The translations under genes and the position numbers were made by a program. A DNA stretch of 64,000 bases from Botrytis cinerea B05.10 (lineage: Eukaryota; Ascomycota; Leotiomycetes; Helotiales; Sclerotiniaceae): the NCBI RefSeq assembly GCF_000143535.2, contig NC_037316.1:1922001-1986000 (forward strand), in the 5' to 3' direction. This document shows positions 1-11,672 of this stretch, in pieces. The first letter of the stretch is position 1, and each line of letters starts with the position of its first letter. Under the pieces are notes generated by a model that saw nothing but the letters and a program-made list of their open reading frames with translations, was not told where the DNA came from and ran no database searches.

Positions 1-2685
1 TCGCATGTTATTGATATCATCTACCTGTATAAAGAAGCACTTTTCACCTTTTCTAGAAGAGCATATTATGTCAAGTGACCGTGTAAGTCTCAACCGCTCG
101 CTCGTATGGGAGCCTGTTAGTCAACAAATCACATGGTAGCTTGCTTCTTGATCACTCATATGGAACTCTGCTAGCATTATATCTTATAAATCAGGGCTAA
201 GCACCTTCTACCACAAACCAATGAGGAGTCTTGACTAATTGCACTGCTTCAAGCCCATATGGATATCAACGGATAGGAAAGGAAGTGAGGTTGAATTGTC
301 GTAGAAGTGTTAGATTTCTATGAAAGATGGCAAGCAGGAGGAATTCTCAGGTGACAGTCATCTGATATGTAGTATGTCTTTGTAGGCTGAGTTTATAGGT
401 GAATCCAATTCATAATCAGCTTTGATCATAATAACCTGGCTCGATCTGGAGCTAAATAATACAAAGGTCTCAAGTTTTTTTCATTCTTTGGATAACCCAT
501 AGCCTTACTGTTTACTACCAGATAAGTCTTCCAACTTCTTTAAGTCAAATCACAGCTAATTACTTGGCATTCTCATTAGAATTTCCATGATCCCTGATAC
601 TCCAAATGAGATCAGTTACAAGAAAAAAAGACAAGAACATTTTCTCATTCGAAGTACCCACTGACCAACATTGATCTCTGTGGACACCCACAGCCAAAGT
701 AATTCGAGAAGGTGAAGGAGAGGTCGGAGTAGCACGGACCTCGCCTGTTGACTCAACAGTATTATCTAAGGTATATGATTCACCTCCACAATTCTGCCTA
801 TTGGCTTGCCAGTTTTTGTCTTTCTTCACAGATTGTTGCCTACCTCGATCACCTCTTGTTACTCTCCACCATGAGTAAAAACTAAGAGACAACCTTCCAA
901 GCAAAAATGCATCTTGGGATTGAGAAACAAACTAACATACTACACACTCCTTCCAAATGGCAAGTAAACTTTTAACACTGCATCTTTCCTGACATTTCAT
1001 GTTGAAGCATACTGATTTATCACAGAGAAACAGTCTTTCAGCCTCGAAATTCCTACAGGCCTTTGCTTGCTTTCAACTTTCTTCGACTTCAAACTACCTC
1101 ATACAGCAACGAGCACTACTATCTTGGTTGGATAAAGGGAGAAAGACCACCCACATCTTCTTGATCAAGAATGCGAATGCGTTTGGAAGTTCCGTGGCAT
1201 GGCCTAAATTCGCCAAATACACTCACTACTCAATTCAACTCAAGTGGAGACTGCTCACTCAATCAATCTGAGTCAAAAGTCTTGTACTGCCGTTGAAATT
1301 ATTCTTCTAATACCTGCCAGGAGAAATCAATCGTGGCCACCTACAAGAACCTTAAGATGGAACGTTGCACGATTGTTGAGTCATGGTTCTGGGAGACGAA
1401 TTCCCACTATCACTTGTCAGTTCTCATTCACAGCTCATCTATGAAGCGAGAAAAAGATTGCGCGTCTGCATAAGCTCACCGTATAGCTTCTGAGCAAATA
1501 TCTCTTTCTAGTTTCCGAAAGAAAGAAGATTGCGTGCGTGTAGCAGCGTGTCACAGACGATTCATTGAAGTAACTTCGCCATCTACAAGAATATTAAAAA
1601 GAGAGGCTGCACGAGCTTTTGAGTCGTAGCTTAGTGGCCCGATTCTCCACCATCACTTGACAGTTTTGCCTCGCAATTTATCCACATGAATTGGGCAAAG
1701 GATGACACCTCTACATAGGCTCACTATGTAGCTGTTCTGCAAATCCTCCTCTCTCGGCAGTCACATTCATGACGACGGCATGCAGCAGCATCCAGCGGTC
1801 TTTCGTCGACAACCTTCTGAGGTAACTTCACTGACCAAAATCGACGTATTGAAGTGTCGCAGAATAGTGCCTTTCCTACCCTTGGCATTGTTCTGCAAAG
1901 CGCAGTTGAACTCTTCCAAGGGGGAGACATGCTGAGTCGCAGGGTGTTAAGTCAAATACAAAGTCGTATCACGCTGTGGGAGGCACACTACTGCCTGACC
2001 CGATTCAATAATGTTAGCATAAAAACTCACACGCATTTTCACAAGGCAAAAAATGTCATGAAAGATTGTTATTTAAAGCATCTATCTATGATACAAGGTC
2101 TTGTGTCCTCCGCTTTCTCTACTGCTGAACGAATGACGATGAAGATTTCCATTCGATGCGACCGGCAAATAACTTACGAAAACTCCTGTTGACCAAGAAA
2201 ATTTCCGGAAACAAGAGCATATCGTAGTGGATTGAGGAAGCAAACAGGAAAGACTGCTCGCGCGGATACAGCAGTTTTGACAAGCAAAGCAAATTAAGGA
2301 CCATATGTTTATGTCTATGAAACCGTTTACGCCCTCCGCCAAGCCCAAAGACTTCCTAAATATGATAACCAGGTTTGCCACAGAACGATGATGAAGTATT
2401 ACGAAAGGAGTTTTGATAGCCAGCGTTCCATGACAACTCTAGTGCATCCAAACGCCAAAAAGACAGCGAAGAGACTTTAGATTTGTGGTAAAACAAGCAT
2501 GAATCCAACTGGTCCAAAACCAATCGTTAATACAAAGAAAGAAAATGAGAAATGAAATGATTGCAAAATCGATATTGCTTTGAAAGTTACTAGACCATTT
2601 GGATGGATGAGAACTGGTATGAAAGTAACGCCAATACCAGTTGTGCCAAGGTTGTTCATCTTCGAAGGCAAAAAAAAAAAAAGAC
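1..2685. other. Intergenic, gene-free, degenerate repeats
   Basis: I see no coding region with a credible domain, codon flow or intron signals here. The ORFs are short and lie in all frames. Between about 1330 and 1950 there are diverged direct repeats (annotated separately). The right end holds the 3' flank of the minus-strand gene that ends at 2686, including an A-tract at about 2670-2680 on the plus strand. Confidence 0.5.
1337..1745. repeat. Diverged tandem direct repeat, about 242-bp period
   Basis: The stretch from 1337 (CCACCTACAAGAA) and the stretch from 1579 (CCATCTACAAGAA) run in parallel for about 165 bp. Both pass through TTGAGTC, CCAC(T)ATCACTTG-CAGTT, GCATAAGCTCAC / ACATAGGCTCAC, and TCTGAGCAAATATCTC / TTCTGCAAATCCTC. 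Similarity is patchy and contains small gaps. A weaker third echo (GAGGTAACTTCACTG near 1818 against GAAGTAACTTCGCC near 1567) suggests an old array. No protein product is suggested. Confidence 0.4.
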
Positions 2686-4903
2686 TCAAAGGTTGTTGTC
2701 ATCGAAGTTGGAGGGTTGGTTGGAATCATAATCTTGAAAAAGACTATTGTCGGGAGATTCAAAATACTGTCCAGAAATTTTGATGGGATCGATGAACGTA
2801 ACTGGTGCTCCATCATAGTCAGTACCGACAGAGTCAGCAAAGCTATTGAATGCGCCGGCGTTGTCTTCAAAACTAAGCGGCAAGGAACTCATGCTGTTAA
2901 TGCCACCATTCAAATCTTGCATCGTCTCACCCGAGCCGTCGAAGTTCAAGCCATGATTCATAACAGGTGCTAAGCTGGAGTTTTGAAAGCCAAACGGTAG
3001 ACTGTTGGAATTTGCGTTATTGAAATAATGGTAGTTACCAAGGGTGCTTTCATACAGACTCGTCTCAGCATTCATAAAGTTATGATTACTATAAGAGGTT
3101 TGGCCGTAAACTGGATTATATGCTTGAGCATTTAATGCACCTTGTGGGTTGTAAGTGCCGGAACCAGGGATAATGCCTCCATTGTAGCCATAAGGATTGA
3201 AACAAAGCTGGTTTTGAAGCCCAAAATTACCATTGTTGAGATGTGAGCCTCCTTGGCCAAAAACATCATCAACATCGCGAGCATGAGCACCGACAATTGT
3301 CTCTGAGTCATCATCACCATTGCCATAATCGACATTATACTCCATCTCATTGACTGCAACTTCCTCTTCAGCTGACTTGATAGAAAGGCCTGCAGCAAAC
3401 TTCTTTAGTTTTTCAGGTGAGATTTTGAGCTTGAGTGGCAAACCGGCTAAAGGTGCCATAGCATAATTTCCGGCGACCTTCTTGCTTGGTGTCTCTGCAA
3501 GGAATTCATCATCGTCAGAGTATCCAAATGATTCATTCTCGAAATCGCTGGTCTCATCCAGATCATATTTACGCTCGGTCTTGACCTTAACCTTACGCTT
3601 ACGATGACCCTTGATCTTAAGACGATTTCCGGGATCGTAATCCTCGTCTGATGGCATCTCGGCAGGATCAATTGACTCGGATCGCTCCTTCTTGATCATG
3701 AAAGACTTCTCTTTTTGGTCTGTCTTTGCCTTTGATGCTCGCTTATCGGGACGAGCTTGGGTGGAGAGGGTTTTTGTCGGAGTTTCCTCGACGATGGTCG
3801 CCTTGTTGTTTTGCCATTGGGCCCTATTGCGACGATAAGTTCCTGACCCTCTGGTAACACCAGGAATAACTAGACTCTCCTTTAAGTCCTCAATCTCTTC
3901 ATCCCAAGTGACTGGACGAGTTGCTTTTGGGTCTTCAGAATTCATATCGCGAATGTATCCACGAATATTTGGATCAAAGGCATTCTTTTTTCCGAAAGGA
4001 GGGGGAACAAGGTGACCTTCAGTGATAAGAATCTCACGCAACTTATTGACATGCTGCATTGCAGCCGCACCAGAACTTCCAGGGCGTTGTCTGTGAGCGA
4101 TCTTGTCCCATGGAATGGTTGTTTCAGAACGGCGAAATTCATACACCATGTTTAGAATAAATTTTTCCATCATTCTTGGTCCTATAGTTTGATTAGTTCT
4201 TGTTATTGAAGTAAATATGAGGAATGAAAGCTTACTGTGCCAAGGTACAAGCTGGCGTCCTTCGACTCGACCATTTGGATGAGTTGGCTTTCCAGCAGAG
4301 CCAATCACCTTGTCAACTTGACCCCAAGTGTTGTCGTCAGACTTGACCCCATCGTCTTCAGCCTCCCAGTCATCGTCATCGTCTTCAAGACCCTCGCGCA
4401 GTAGTGTGCTGCTCAAGTTTTCAAGGTGTTTTGTAGTCTCTCTCTTTCCTATTAAAAGATTAGCTCCGATACGACTTCGGTGTTTTTCCTCCTATTGAAG
4501 GATGTGTATTGATGACAATTTTTTTTTCTTGGAGCGACTTACTTGAGGAGTCAGTGATTCTAGAGCTCTTCTTACGCGTGCACTTAGTACTAGCAACTTT
4601 TCTTGGCGAGAGAGATCTGACTTTCTTTCTTCCATTGCCACGGACAGCTTTAGCTGGTGACTTGGATGGTGTGACTGGATCATAGCTGTCATCTACCTCG
4701 ATCGAGGCCAAGAGACGATCTTTGGGTTTTGGTATAGCTTTGGCATTAGAGAAAATGCTAGACTTGGCAGGTGTAGCGACAGAACTACGACTGGAAGATT
4801 TTTGCTTCTCGATACTTTTGGGGTTCTGGTCATGGCCAAGCGCCTCGGTCACACTGGCATCTCCATCAATTGAAGTCATGCTTGCTGTAGATTGACCGTT
4901 CAT
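2686..4903 (-). CDS. Myb/SANT-like nuclear protein with long acidic/charged region
   Basis: Three exons on the minus strand: 4903-4543, 4448-4236 and 4181-2686, giving about 689 aa. Both introns (94 and 54 nt) have GTAAGT/GTAAGC donors and AG acceptors, are phase 1, and join an open frame. The N-terminus is basic and Ser/Pro-rich (SPAKAVRGNGRKKVRSLSPR). An acidic stretch (EDDDDDW) follows, then a helical segment spanning the second intron with conserved Trp/Ile spacing (WDKIAHR, then VNKLREIL). That segment resembles the divergent Myb/SANT-like fold of the four genes to its right. The middle is Lys/Glu-rich with likely nuclear localisation signals (KGHRKRKVKVK). The C-terminal third is Asn/Gly/Tyr-rich and probably disordered. 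A chromatin or transcription role is inference. The first exon starts at the first ATG in frame. Confidence 0.6.
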
Positions 4904-5219
4904 GCGACTTGTGGTTGTCGTGTGGTTATTGGGCGAAGGGAAGGAGAATTATCTGGATCGAAGAAATACTTGTTAGCTTTTGTTGCTTAATTGAGCACCT
5001 TGTCAGACCTCCAGCAGATATGAGGTAGCTATTCCGAAAGCGGACTTGAGGAGCGGGGAATCTTAGATTGAGGGAAGAAAAGAGAGTGAATTTAGATTGG
5101 AGATAGGTAGGTGCGAAGATTGAAAATAGAATGAGATCGTGGAAAAATAACAACTGGACGAATCTACCAAAGGGGAAATGGTACATAAGTCTTAAGATCT
5201 GAATCCAGATGAAACCTGT

Positions 5220-5254
5220 CCCAGAGTTGTGGGTGGGTTTCCCACTACTCTGGG
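5220..5254. promoter_or_regulatory. 14-bp inverted repeat (hairpin) upstream of the gene at 4903
   Basis: CCCAGAGTTGTGGG (5220-5233) and CCCACTACTCTGGG (5241-5254) are inverted repeats with one mismatch and a 7-nt loop. The site lies about 320 bp upstream of the ATG at 4903, in either the 5' leader or the promoter. It could be a structured leader element, a dimeric factor site, or the footprint of a small element. Function is unknown. Confidence 0.4.
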
Positions 5255-6383
5255 GGTTTCAGTGGAGACATCGATCGAACATGACGCCAAGTAAGAAAGC
5301 CCTTTGGGATCAGAAGCCAGATGGCAGTAGATGGTAGTTGATGCAAACACAATACATGAACGCATACTAGTGCGCAGAAAGAATTGAGTGCTTTCAATCC
5401 TGTTGATCTTGCTGGGCTTCAGATCACCGCAAAACCTCCGCAAGACAAGTATTGTTTCGGCGACGCTATCATCACCAAGAGGAAGAGTCCTCTGTGAGTC
5501 GGCAGAGCCTTAATCAGATACACCTCGATTGACTGAGGCTATGCTGATTTGAATTGGGCGTTGGGATAATGCAACTGCTAGATCGGGAAGGTGGGGTAGA
5601 GTGGTAATGGGGAAGTCGCAGCGATACTGCCATCAAGACGACGCAAAGAAATTTGAGTCTTTGGAAACATACCTGATAGAAGGCTTGAGATAATTCGAAA
5701 TAGCAGAGCAGAGACAGAGGGACTCTATTTGCTCAAGTGATGAGGTGGAAAAAAGAACCGATGGTGGATTGTAAAAAGGTTGGGGGTTTGGAGAGAGAAA
5801 GATAGAGAGAGGGAGAGGGAGAAGAGCCGCAAGCGAGAACCAAATTTAAAGTATCAACAACTTCAAATTTGTGCCGGAATCTAATCGGGCCGGATAATCT
5901 TGAATTACCGGCCGACTCAAAGGAACATTTCGGGTGAGGTCAAGGACATGTAGATACTGTTGAGGTTTTTATGACTCTCTCCTGGAGTGTGAGTAAATGT
6001 TTGAGTCAAAGATTTACACTTAAAGTGGCCGTCATAGACTTCGACATGCATTCTGCTTCCGGTCTCAATACGTTTCTTATGGCAATGGCATTTTCAGAAC
6101 ATCCAGTTCACGTCTCGCTGATCTGAGGAGGCTACTACGAAAATTTGTGATACTCAAGGTTAGAAAGAAGTATGCGAAAGCCTCTGTTTGTGCTGGCTAC
6201 CGGCTATCTAGTAGTATGGTTGGCAGAACTCGAATTTCTTCTTTGGAATAGGAAAGGGTCAGTCTAACTAATAGAGCTCATTCATAGGCTGCAAGGAATA
6301 CAAACTCCGCAGAAGTTCTCCACGACGGCCCAGCTAGATATGCAGCAAGATCTACGGCGATCACTGCGCGAGAAACCTAGAAA

Positions 6384-6763
6384 ATGCACTTCAACCAGAT
6401 CACGCTGGCACTATTCCTCGACTCTGAGTTATCAATTGCTTCTTGCAATGATTCCACCTCCATTGACCCTATCTTTACGAAGAGAGAAGCGATTGACTAG
6501 ATCGTTGTACGCAGGATCTTCCACCTTCCTTTAGTCACGACGCTATTCGAGTTAGAAATTTAGAAGACGACTCAATCAATAACTCCAACCACCTATTGAA
6601 CGCTGTAACTTCACTACCGGAAGTTCCAATCTACCTGCACAAGTCGTTGGTGCCACCATATATTCATTGCAACGGAACCGAATATCTAGATGCTCCAATT
6701 CCACAAAGCAAAGTAAATAACGGATATTTTGGCCACTACCCAGGCAATCATGAAGCCTGAAAT
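6384..6763 (+). pseudogene. Possible relic of a small secreted-protein gene
   Basis: A start at 6384 opens a 38-codon frame that begins like a secretion signal (MHFNQITLALFL), passes a Cys and a KR dipeptide, and stops at TAG 6498-6500. Another frame then stays open from about 6497 to TGA at about 6763, roughly 90 codons with no ATG. It has protein-like composition (IRVRNLEDDSINNSNHLLNA; later CNGTEYLDAPIP). One frameshift plus a stop would explain the pattern. No family was recognised. An unspliced short intron seems less likely, because I found no good donor/acceptor pair. Low confidence. Confidence 0.25.
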
Positions 6764-7240
6764 AGCTGCTAGTGAAATGCTATATCTGAATATTAGTATC
6801 TACGAAGCAACCACGACAACTGCCATACCGGCTGGTGCCTGTAACGACGGGAAACTTAATATGAAATACCAGGAGCTACTCGAGATGCTTATTCTACCAG
6901 CTAGCCTCTCTTGTCTTGAGCAAAGGCCTATATATACGTGCTAAAGCGATCCATCAGCCAGTATGTACCACAGTAGCGTGCTAGTAAACGTTGCTTCCCT
7001 ACTGTATCCATCTTCTAAATCTTCATGACCCCATTCTGTGAATCAAATATCTAATCGACGCCCCGTGCTAACTGTGAGAAAGTAAGAGTCATGAAGTAGC
7101 CATTGAGATCGTGTAAGCCTGTTGGACTAGATGGAACGAATCAACACTTGGATAGTTATACTGTTCATTGTGGCTTTAGACGGCACATTTTGAAGAGAGT
7201 TATGTGACGAGCAAAAAGAGCCGAACATCACAATTTACAT

Positions 7241-7429
7241 ATGGGAGCTGTACTTGTGCCTAACAGCTTCTATCTACCGAGGAAAGATGCAGCCACAATT
7301 TTTACCATCATTGATGAGTTCGCCCAGAGATCCAGGGGCCAAATGGTTCACATTCAAGATGCAAATGGAGTAGAAAGACAATTTAGATGCTCAAAAATAG
7401 ATTCATTAACTAGGGAATCGTATCAATGA
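7241..7429 (+). CDS. Hypothetical 62-aa ORF
   Basis: A single ATG-initiated ORF, stop TGA, in an otherwise empty stretch. The composition is protein-like: an alternating hydrophobic stretch (AATIFTIIDEFAQRSRGQ) followed by a polar segment. No domain was recognised and no flanking exons were identified. It could be the remaining piece of a decayed gene or chance. Confidence 0.2.
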   Translation: MGAVLVPNSFYLPRKDAATIFTIIDEFAQRSRGQMVHIQDANGVERQFRCSKIDSLTRESYQ

Positions 7430-7658
7430 TAGCTTGAAAGTTTTCATTCAACATTGATTCCATGTTTTGAAGGCATAAATACTGATTTCGTAATTCACCA
7501 CCGGTCAAACGAATTGAAGATCCGCAAATTCCATGCTACGTAAGAAGTGGCCACAAATTTCTCTCCTAGAATGTCATAACCGCAGACGCCATAAGCAACG
7601 ACATTCTTCCCGACGGATAATTCCCACCCTCCAACGACCAAACAAGACCCAGCGTCTT

Positions 7659-8745
7659 CTATTCAACCAACAGAGGACTCTCCGAGCCGCCTTCGCTCTC
7701 ATAACCTTGCCCAACAGACCAATACTGCTCCGCACTCATAGCCATTCCATTCGGTCCTGCAGCATGACTTCTAGATGCCATCATATTCTGTCCACCGTGA
7801 CCACCCATACCAGTGCCGCTTCCGATCATACCGCGTCCGCCCATCATCCCACCATATCCACCCGCGCTAAAACCATATCCACTCTGCGACTGACCATCGG
7901 CATTCATAGCACCAGAGCTCGCACTAGTAGCACCCATACCGCCCGCACCCCCAACTCCAGCATACCCCTCCACATCGCCAAACTCAAGCTCACCCACCTC
8001 CCCACTAACACTCCCCGCCGCACTGCTCTCCCCACTATAAAAGTTTATTAATTCTTTATTGATATCGCACAATCCTACTCCCAGTTCCGGCCCCATCCGC
8101 ATTCCCTCTCTCAACTGCGCGCTCGGAGAATCCTCTCGGTACATCTCTTCCTTAATCGCGTTTCTCGCATTCATCTCGCTCTTCACTTCCCTCTTGACTT
8201 TGTTTCTGTTGGAGCCCTGCCCGGAAGAAGATTCCTCCTCATCGTCTGCATTCTCATCTTCGTTGGAAAACTTGCGTTTCTTGTTGGAAGACTTGCTGCG
8301 GGGTGCGGAGGTGGGAGCCGAGGAGTTCGGGTTGGGCATGTTCGAGGGACCTGGGGCGGGCTTGATAGATGCGGCGTTGGGAGCGATGCCGTGGGAGCGC
8401 ATCATGCGTTCGTAGCGTTTTGCGCTGGGAAATGAGAGGGTTAGTTGGGGGTGGACTTGGAAGTAGGGATATATGATAGAGGAATGAGAGAGGAAGATGG
8501 GTGAGTGGAGAAGAGGAAAACTTACGCGGCGCCTTTGGTGACGATCTTGCATTCTTTGGCTACTTGACCGAAGTCTACCTGTGTGATATTAGTAGCCGTC
8601 TTCAAAAACAGGTAAAGTAGGATTGTGGCGGGAAAGTAAATAGACTTTAAATGCGGCAGAGGAGGAGAAATACCTTTCCATTGTTGCTGTATCGAATACA
8701 GCTAATAAGGAACTTGAACTGCTCTTCGTTGGAAGCTGGAGCCAT
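7659..8745 (-). CDS. Myb/SANT-like DNA-binding-type protein
   Basis: Three exons: 8745-8674, 8578-8526 and 8424-7659, about 296 aa. The junctions use GTATTT/AG and GTAAGT/AG and rejoin a continuous frame. The first roughly 55 residues form a typical fungal Myb/SANT-like module: FLISCIRYSNNGKVDFGQV, then AKECKIVTKGAAAKRYERM, with the aromatic, VDF and AKRY positions this family keeps. It is followed by a basic Ser/Lys region with a likely nuclear signal (SSNKKRKFSNEDE) and a Gly/Ser/Met-rich low-complexity tail. The start is the ATG directly before APASNEEQ. The gene lies in a same-strand group with related genes at 9776, 11673 and 14149. A nuclear DNA- or chromatin-binding role is inferred from the fold only. 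Confidence 0.8.
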
Positions 8746-9775
8746 GATGAGCAAGCTGTTGTTGTATAGTGTATATCTTATGTGTATGGTTGTATTGTTG
8801 AAGTCTCCTAACTCGATAGATAGACTATTGAAGACAATGTGATAAGCTAGTCTTCTTTAAAAGTGAGCAGGGTCCTTGGTGTCTAAGTGGGAAAGAAGAA
8901 GAATTTGGCGGCAGCGGACGGAGAGATGGAGGAGGTCTTCCGATCTTGCAAGACTGACAGTTGGAGATGAGGGGAATGGTGAGAGAACGTCTTTCTTTTA
9001 AATGTCTAGACTGTGGGAGAGCGGTTGCTACTTACTGGCTTGTCTGAGATAGTCAAGCTATAGATCTAGGGCAGGCTGTCGGTGTTGAGAATGATGTGTG
9101 TGAAAGAATTGGGAATGTGGATATGAGGAGTTGGGCGATAAAAGATTGGTTTGGTTGTTCAGCCTCGGGTTCGTCAAAGAAGGTGGATTGTGGCATCATA
9201 GTTTTAACAGTGAATCTGAAAGATTTTTTTCCCGTAGATGAGGGGTCTTTCACATGGAGAAAGAGCATTTGTGTGTCACGGGTCATGAGTAGACAATGGA
9301 GTTTGATTCATGGGATATTGCATTGAATAGCAAACTCTGGAATAGCCGCAGCTATGATCGTTGATTCTGCACTTTTCCTTTCTCCTAGTTCTCCCTATGA
9401 TATCATATCCTCCCTATCGCATTCCTAGAAACCCAATATCTCCCTCAAAATATGCTCCTGGCAAAGGAGGAAAAACGTGCCGTGCTTAAAGCAGAGCCAA
9501 CTTGCAAATCAACAAAGTAAAATCCATCTTAATCTTGTCCATCCTTTCGACCGAGAGTAGCGAGTTGAATGAGAAAAGGAAAAGAGTCGTATTCACTCGA
9601 AATCCTCTGTCGATATAATGAAATTAGCAAATGTAGGTGTGAGTATAAAGTAAGAAAACACAATGCCTGTGTCTGATAACAATGCCCCCGAGTTAAATCA
9701 ACGCAAAAGCCCACAATAAAGGCGACTCCGGAAGAAAGTTTGAAGCTTAGAGCCAAGCCTAGGACATAGCTCTCT
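8746..9775. other. Intergenic, promoter of 8745 and 3' flank of 9776
   Basis: No supported gene. The left part should contain the promoter of the minus-strand gene starting at 8745. ORFs on both strands at 9053-9326 are shadows of each other and have no flanking splice signals or recognisable domain. Confidence 0.5.
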
Positions 9776-10758
9776 TCAGGAATTCTCCAGGAATGTGTAA
9801 TCATTGAGAGCCTTCCAATGTCGATAAGCATCAACACTCATATTAGACTGGGCAGCTAGGATTTCTTCGTCAAGATCAACCTGATTATCAACAGGACGCT
9901 CTCCAATGAGAGTAGGAGATGGCTCTTTGGCTTCGATGACAGACATTCTAGCAACGACATCTGAAATCTGAAGACTTTCAGAACATCCAGTAGAGGGGGT
10001 AACAACGGCGTTCTTTCCAAGAATTTTGGCATTGAGGGAAGGAACATGTTCTGGTAACTTGCCATCTTCGTCATCCAATACTGGCTCTGCTAACTCATCA
10101 CCACTATCAACTTCTTCCTTCTTGACTTCCTTCTTGACTGCCGTCTTCTTTCCTCTGGGCTTAGGATTGGCTTTGATGGGACCGTTCTTTGGGCCAACCT
10201 TCTTCTTTGGAGAACTTCTCTTGACGGGAGTGGGAGGAACAGCACCATACCCATCATCTGGAGAAGGTCCGGCTTGCTTCTAGTAAGCATAGAGTCAGTA
10301 GTGTGTAGCTAGGTGTAGATGAAAGACGCGTTGTTGAGACAGCATCATACCTTCAACTTTTCAAATAGATTTTTGAAGCTTTGACGAGCGTTTCTGGCAA
10401 ACTTGACATTAACTCGAGCGGCGACACGTTCGAAGTTGATCTATTTGACCAGTGATGTAAGTATGTAGTTAATGTTGTATAAAAATCAATGCGACGGCAG
10501 TACACGCAATTGAGATAGACGATGTCAGATGAGTGCCACTCTCTGCTATCATGTGGCATCAGAAGCCAATGAATCCACATGATATGAGCACAAACGAGCG
10601 CAACAACAGAATGACCCAAGTGATGATTCAACACAAAGAATCCTGTGCCACAAGGGGAAAAGGGAAAGAAAACTCACAGTGCTCGGAATCTCCCCCATCT
10701 CAGACATAACAGCAACAAGCATTTCAGTCTCCTTCGCGGTCAAAGTCAAGGTTGTCAT
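9776..10758 (-). CDS. Myb/SANT-like protein with Lys-rich linker
   Basis: Three exons: 10758-10678 (27 codons), 10440-10351 (30 codons) and 10279-9776, about 224 aa. Both introns are phase 0, with GTGAGT and GTATGA donors and AG acceptors. The N-terminal module reads ETEMLVAVMSEMGEIPSTIN then FERVAARVNVKFARNARQSF, followed by KNLFEKLKK. This has the same helix layout (E..ML, F..VA, N.R..F..L) as the genes at 7659 and 11673. Next comes a basic Pro/Lys stretch (VKRSSPKKKVGPKNGPIKAN) and an acidic C-terminal region. The start codon is at the head of exon 1. A nuclear role is inferred. The first intron is long (237 nt). Confidence 0.75.
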
Positions 10759-11672
10759 ATTTGCGAATGTCGATTCTGTACTCAAGTCAGCTTGAGTTTA
10801 CCTGGGATCGCCCACCATCACCATCACCGCCCATGGAATCTTGAAATCCTAGGCGAAGAAGGAAAAACTTACTTTGTACGAGATGAGATAATTCCTTTTC
10901 GAATTATTGTTTCTTTGCGACGATAACTTTGAATGCGCAAGTTAATTTGTAGGAATGGCGAAGTTGTGGCTGTTTTTGTGAGATCGCGAGGTTGCGTTTG
11001 GATATGGTTTTGGTAGAGAGAAGAAGCGAAGCAGTTGAGTAGCAGCATAGCCCAGATAAATCGAGATATTATAATGATAACCAAAATAGCAGGCAGTCAT
11101 GGAAGTAAAAGTGAAATTTCCAGCCATTTCTCACTTTTCTCTAGAGCATACGTGGTAATGTCTTTCCGTTTCATGAACCTTTGGGCCGAGTTTGAAAATG
11201 AATACCAGCTGTCCTATGGGAGATTCCATCCACTTCGGGTATCACATTATGCATGGAACATCGCGTGTTTACCTAGTTAGTTCTTTAACAGCGAAGGCAA
11301 AAGGAACTCATAGTCATGTAGATATTAAAAGAAGTAATGATTTGTAGAGATCCTAGATAGTGCTTTCCAGAACAACTTGAAGTTGCAGTAACCAACACCT
11401 ATCTATGAATCGTCCCTTTTCCTAACGACGAGGAGTAGACAATTACTAGTATCCATAGCTGATAGCAACCTTCCTCTCCGTAATTCATAGTATCTATCAT
11501 AAACCCGAATCGTCATGAACATAAAAGAAGAAGAAAATTGTCAGAACTTTAGAGATCCAACGCTGAACAGAACCACCTTTCGGCACCCACGACGAGCTTG
11601 GCTAGCACATATGTAACCTCGCTCATAGAAGCCACCAGTGACAGCCCAGAAGGATTGATGACTAGATATGGT
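10759..11672. other. Intergenic
   Basis: Holds the upstream region of the minus-strand gene starting at 10758 and the 3' flank of the gene ending at 11673. ORFs seen here on both strands are short and mutually overlapping, and I could not support any of them. Confidence 0.5.

Larger units (their letters stand above)
4904..7658. other. Long gap between genes
   Basis: The right part (4904 to about 5860) is probably the promoter and 5' leader of the minus-strand gene at 2686-4903. It is purine-rich near 5790-5830 and contains a strong hairpin (annotated separately). From about 5900 to 7500 I see only a possible relic of a small secreted-protein gene (6384-6763) and one unsupported 62-codon ORF (7241-7429). 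Confidence 0.5.

Noticed and set aside
7533..8051. Plus-strand Thr/His/Arg-rich ORF
   Set aside because: Antisense shadow of the Gly/Ser-rich exon of the gene at 7659-8745.
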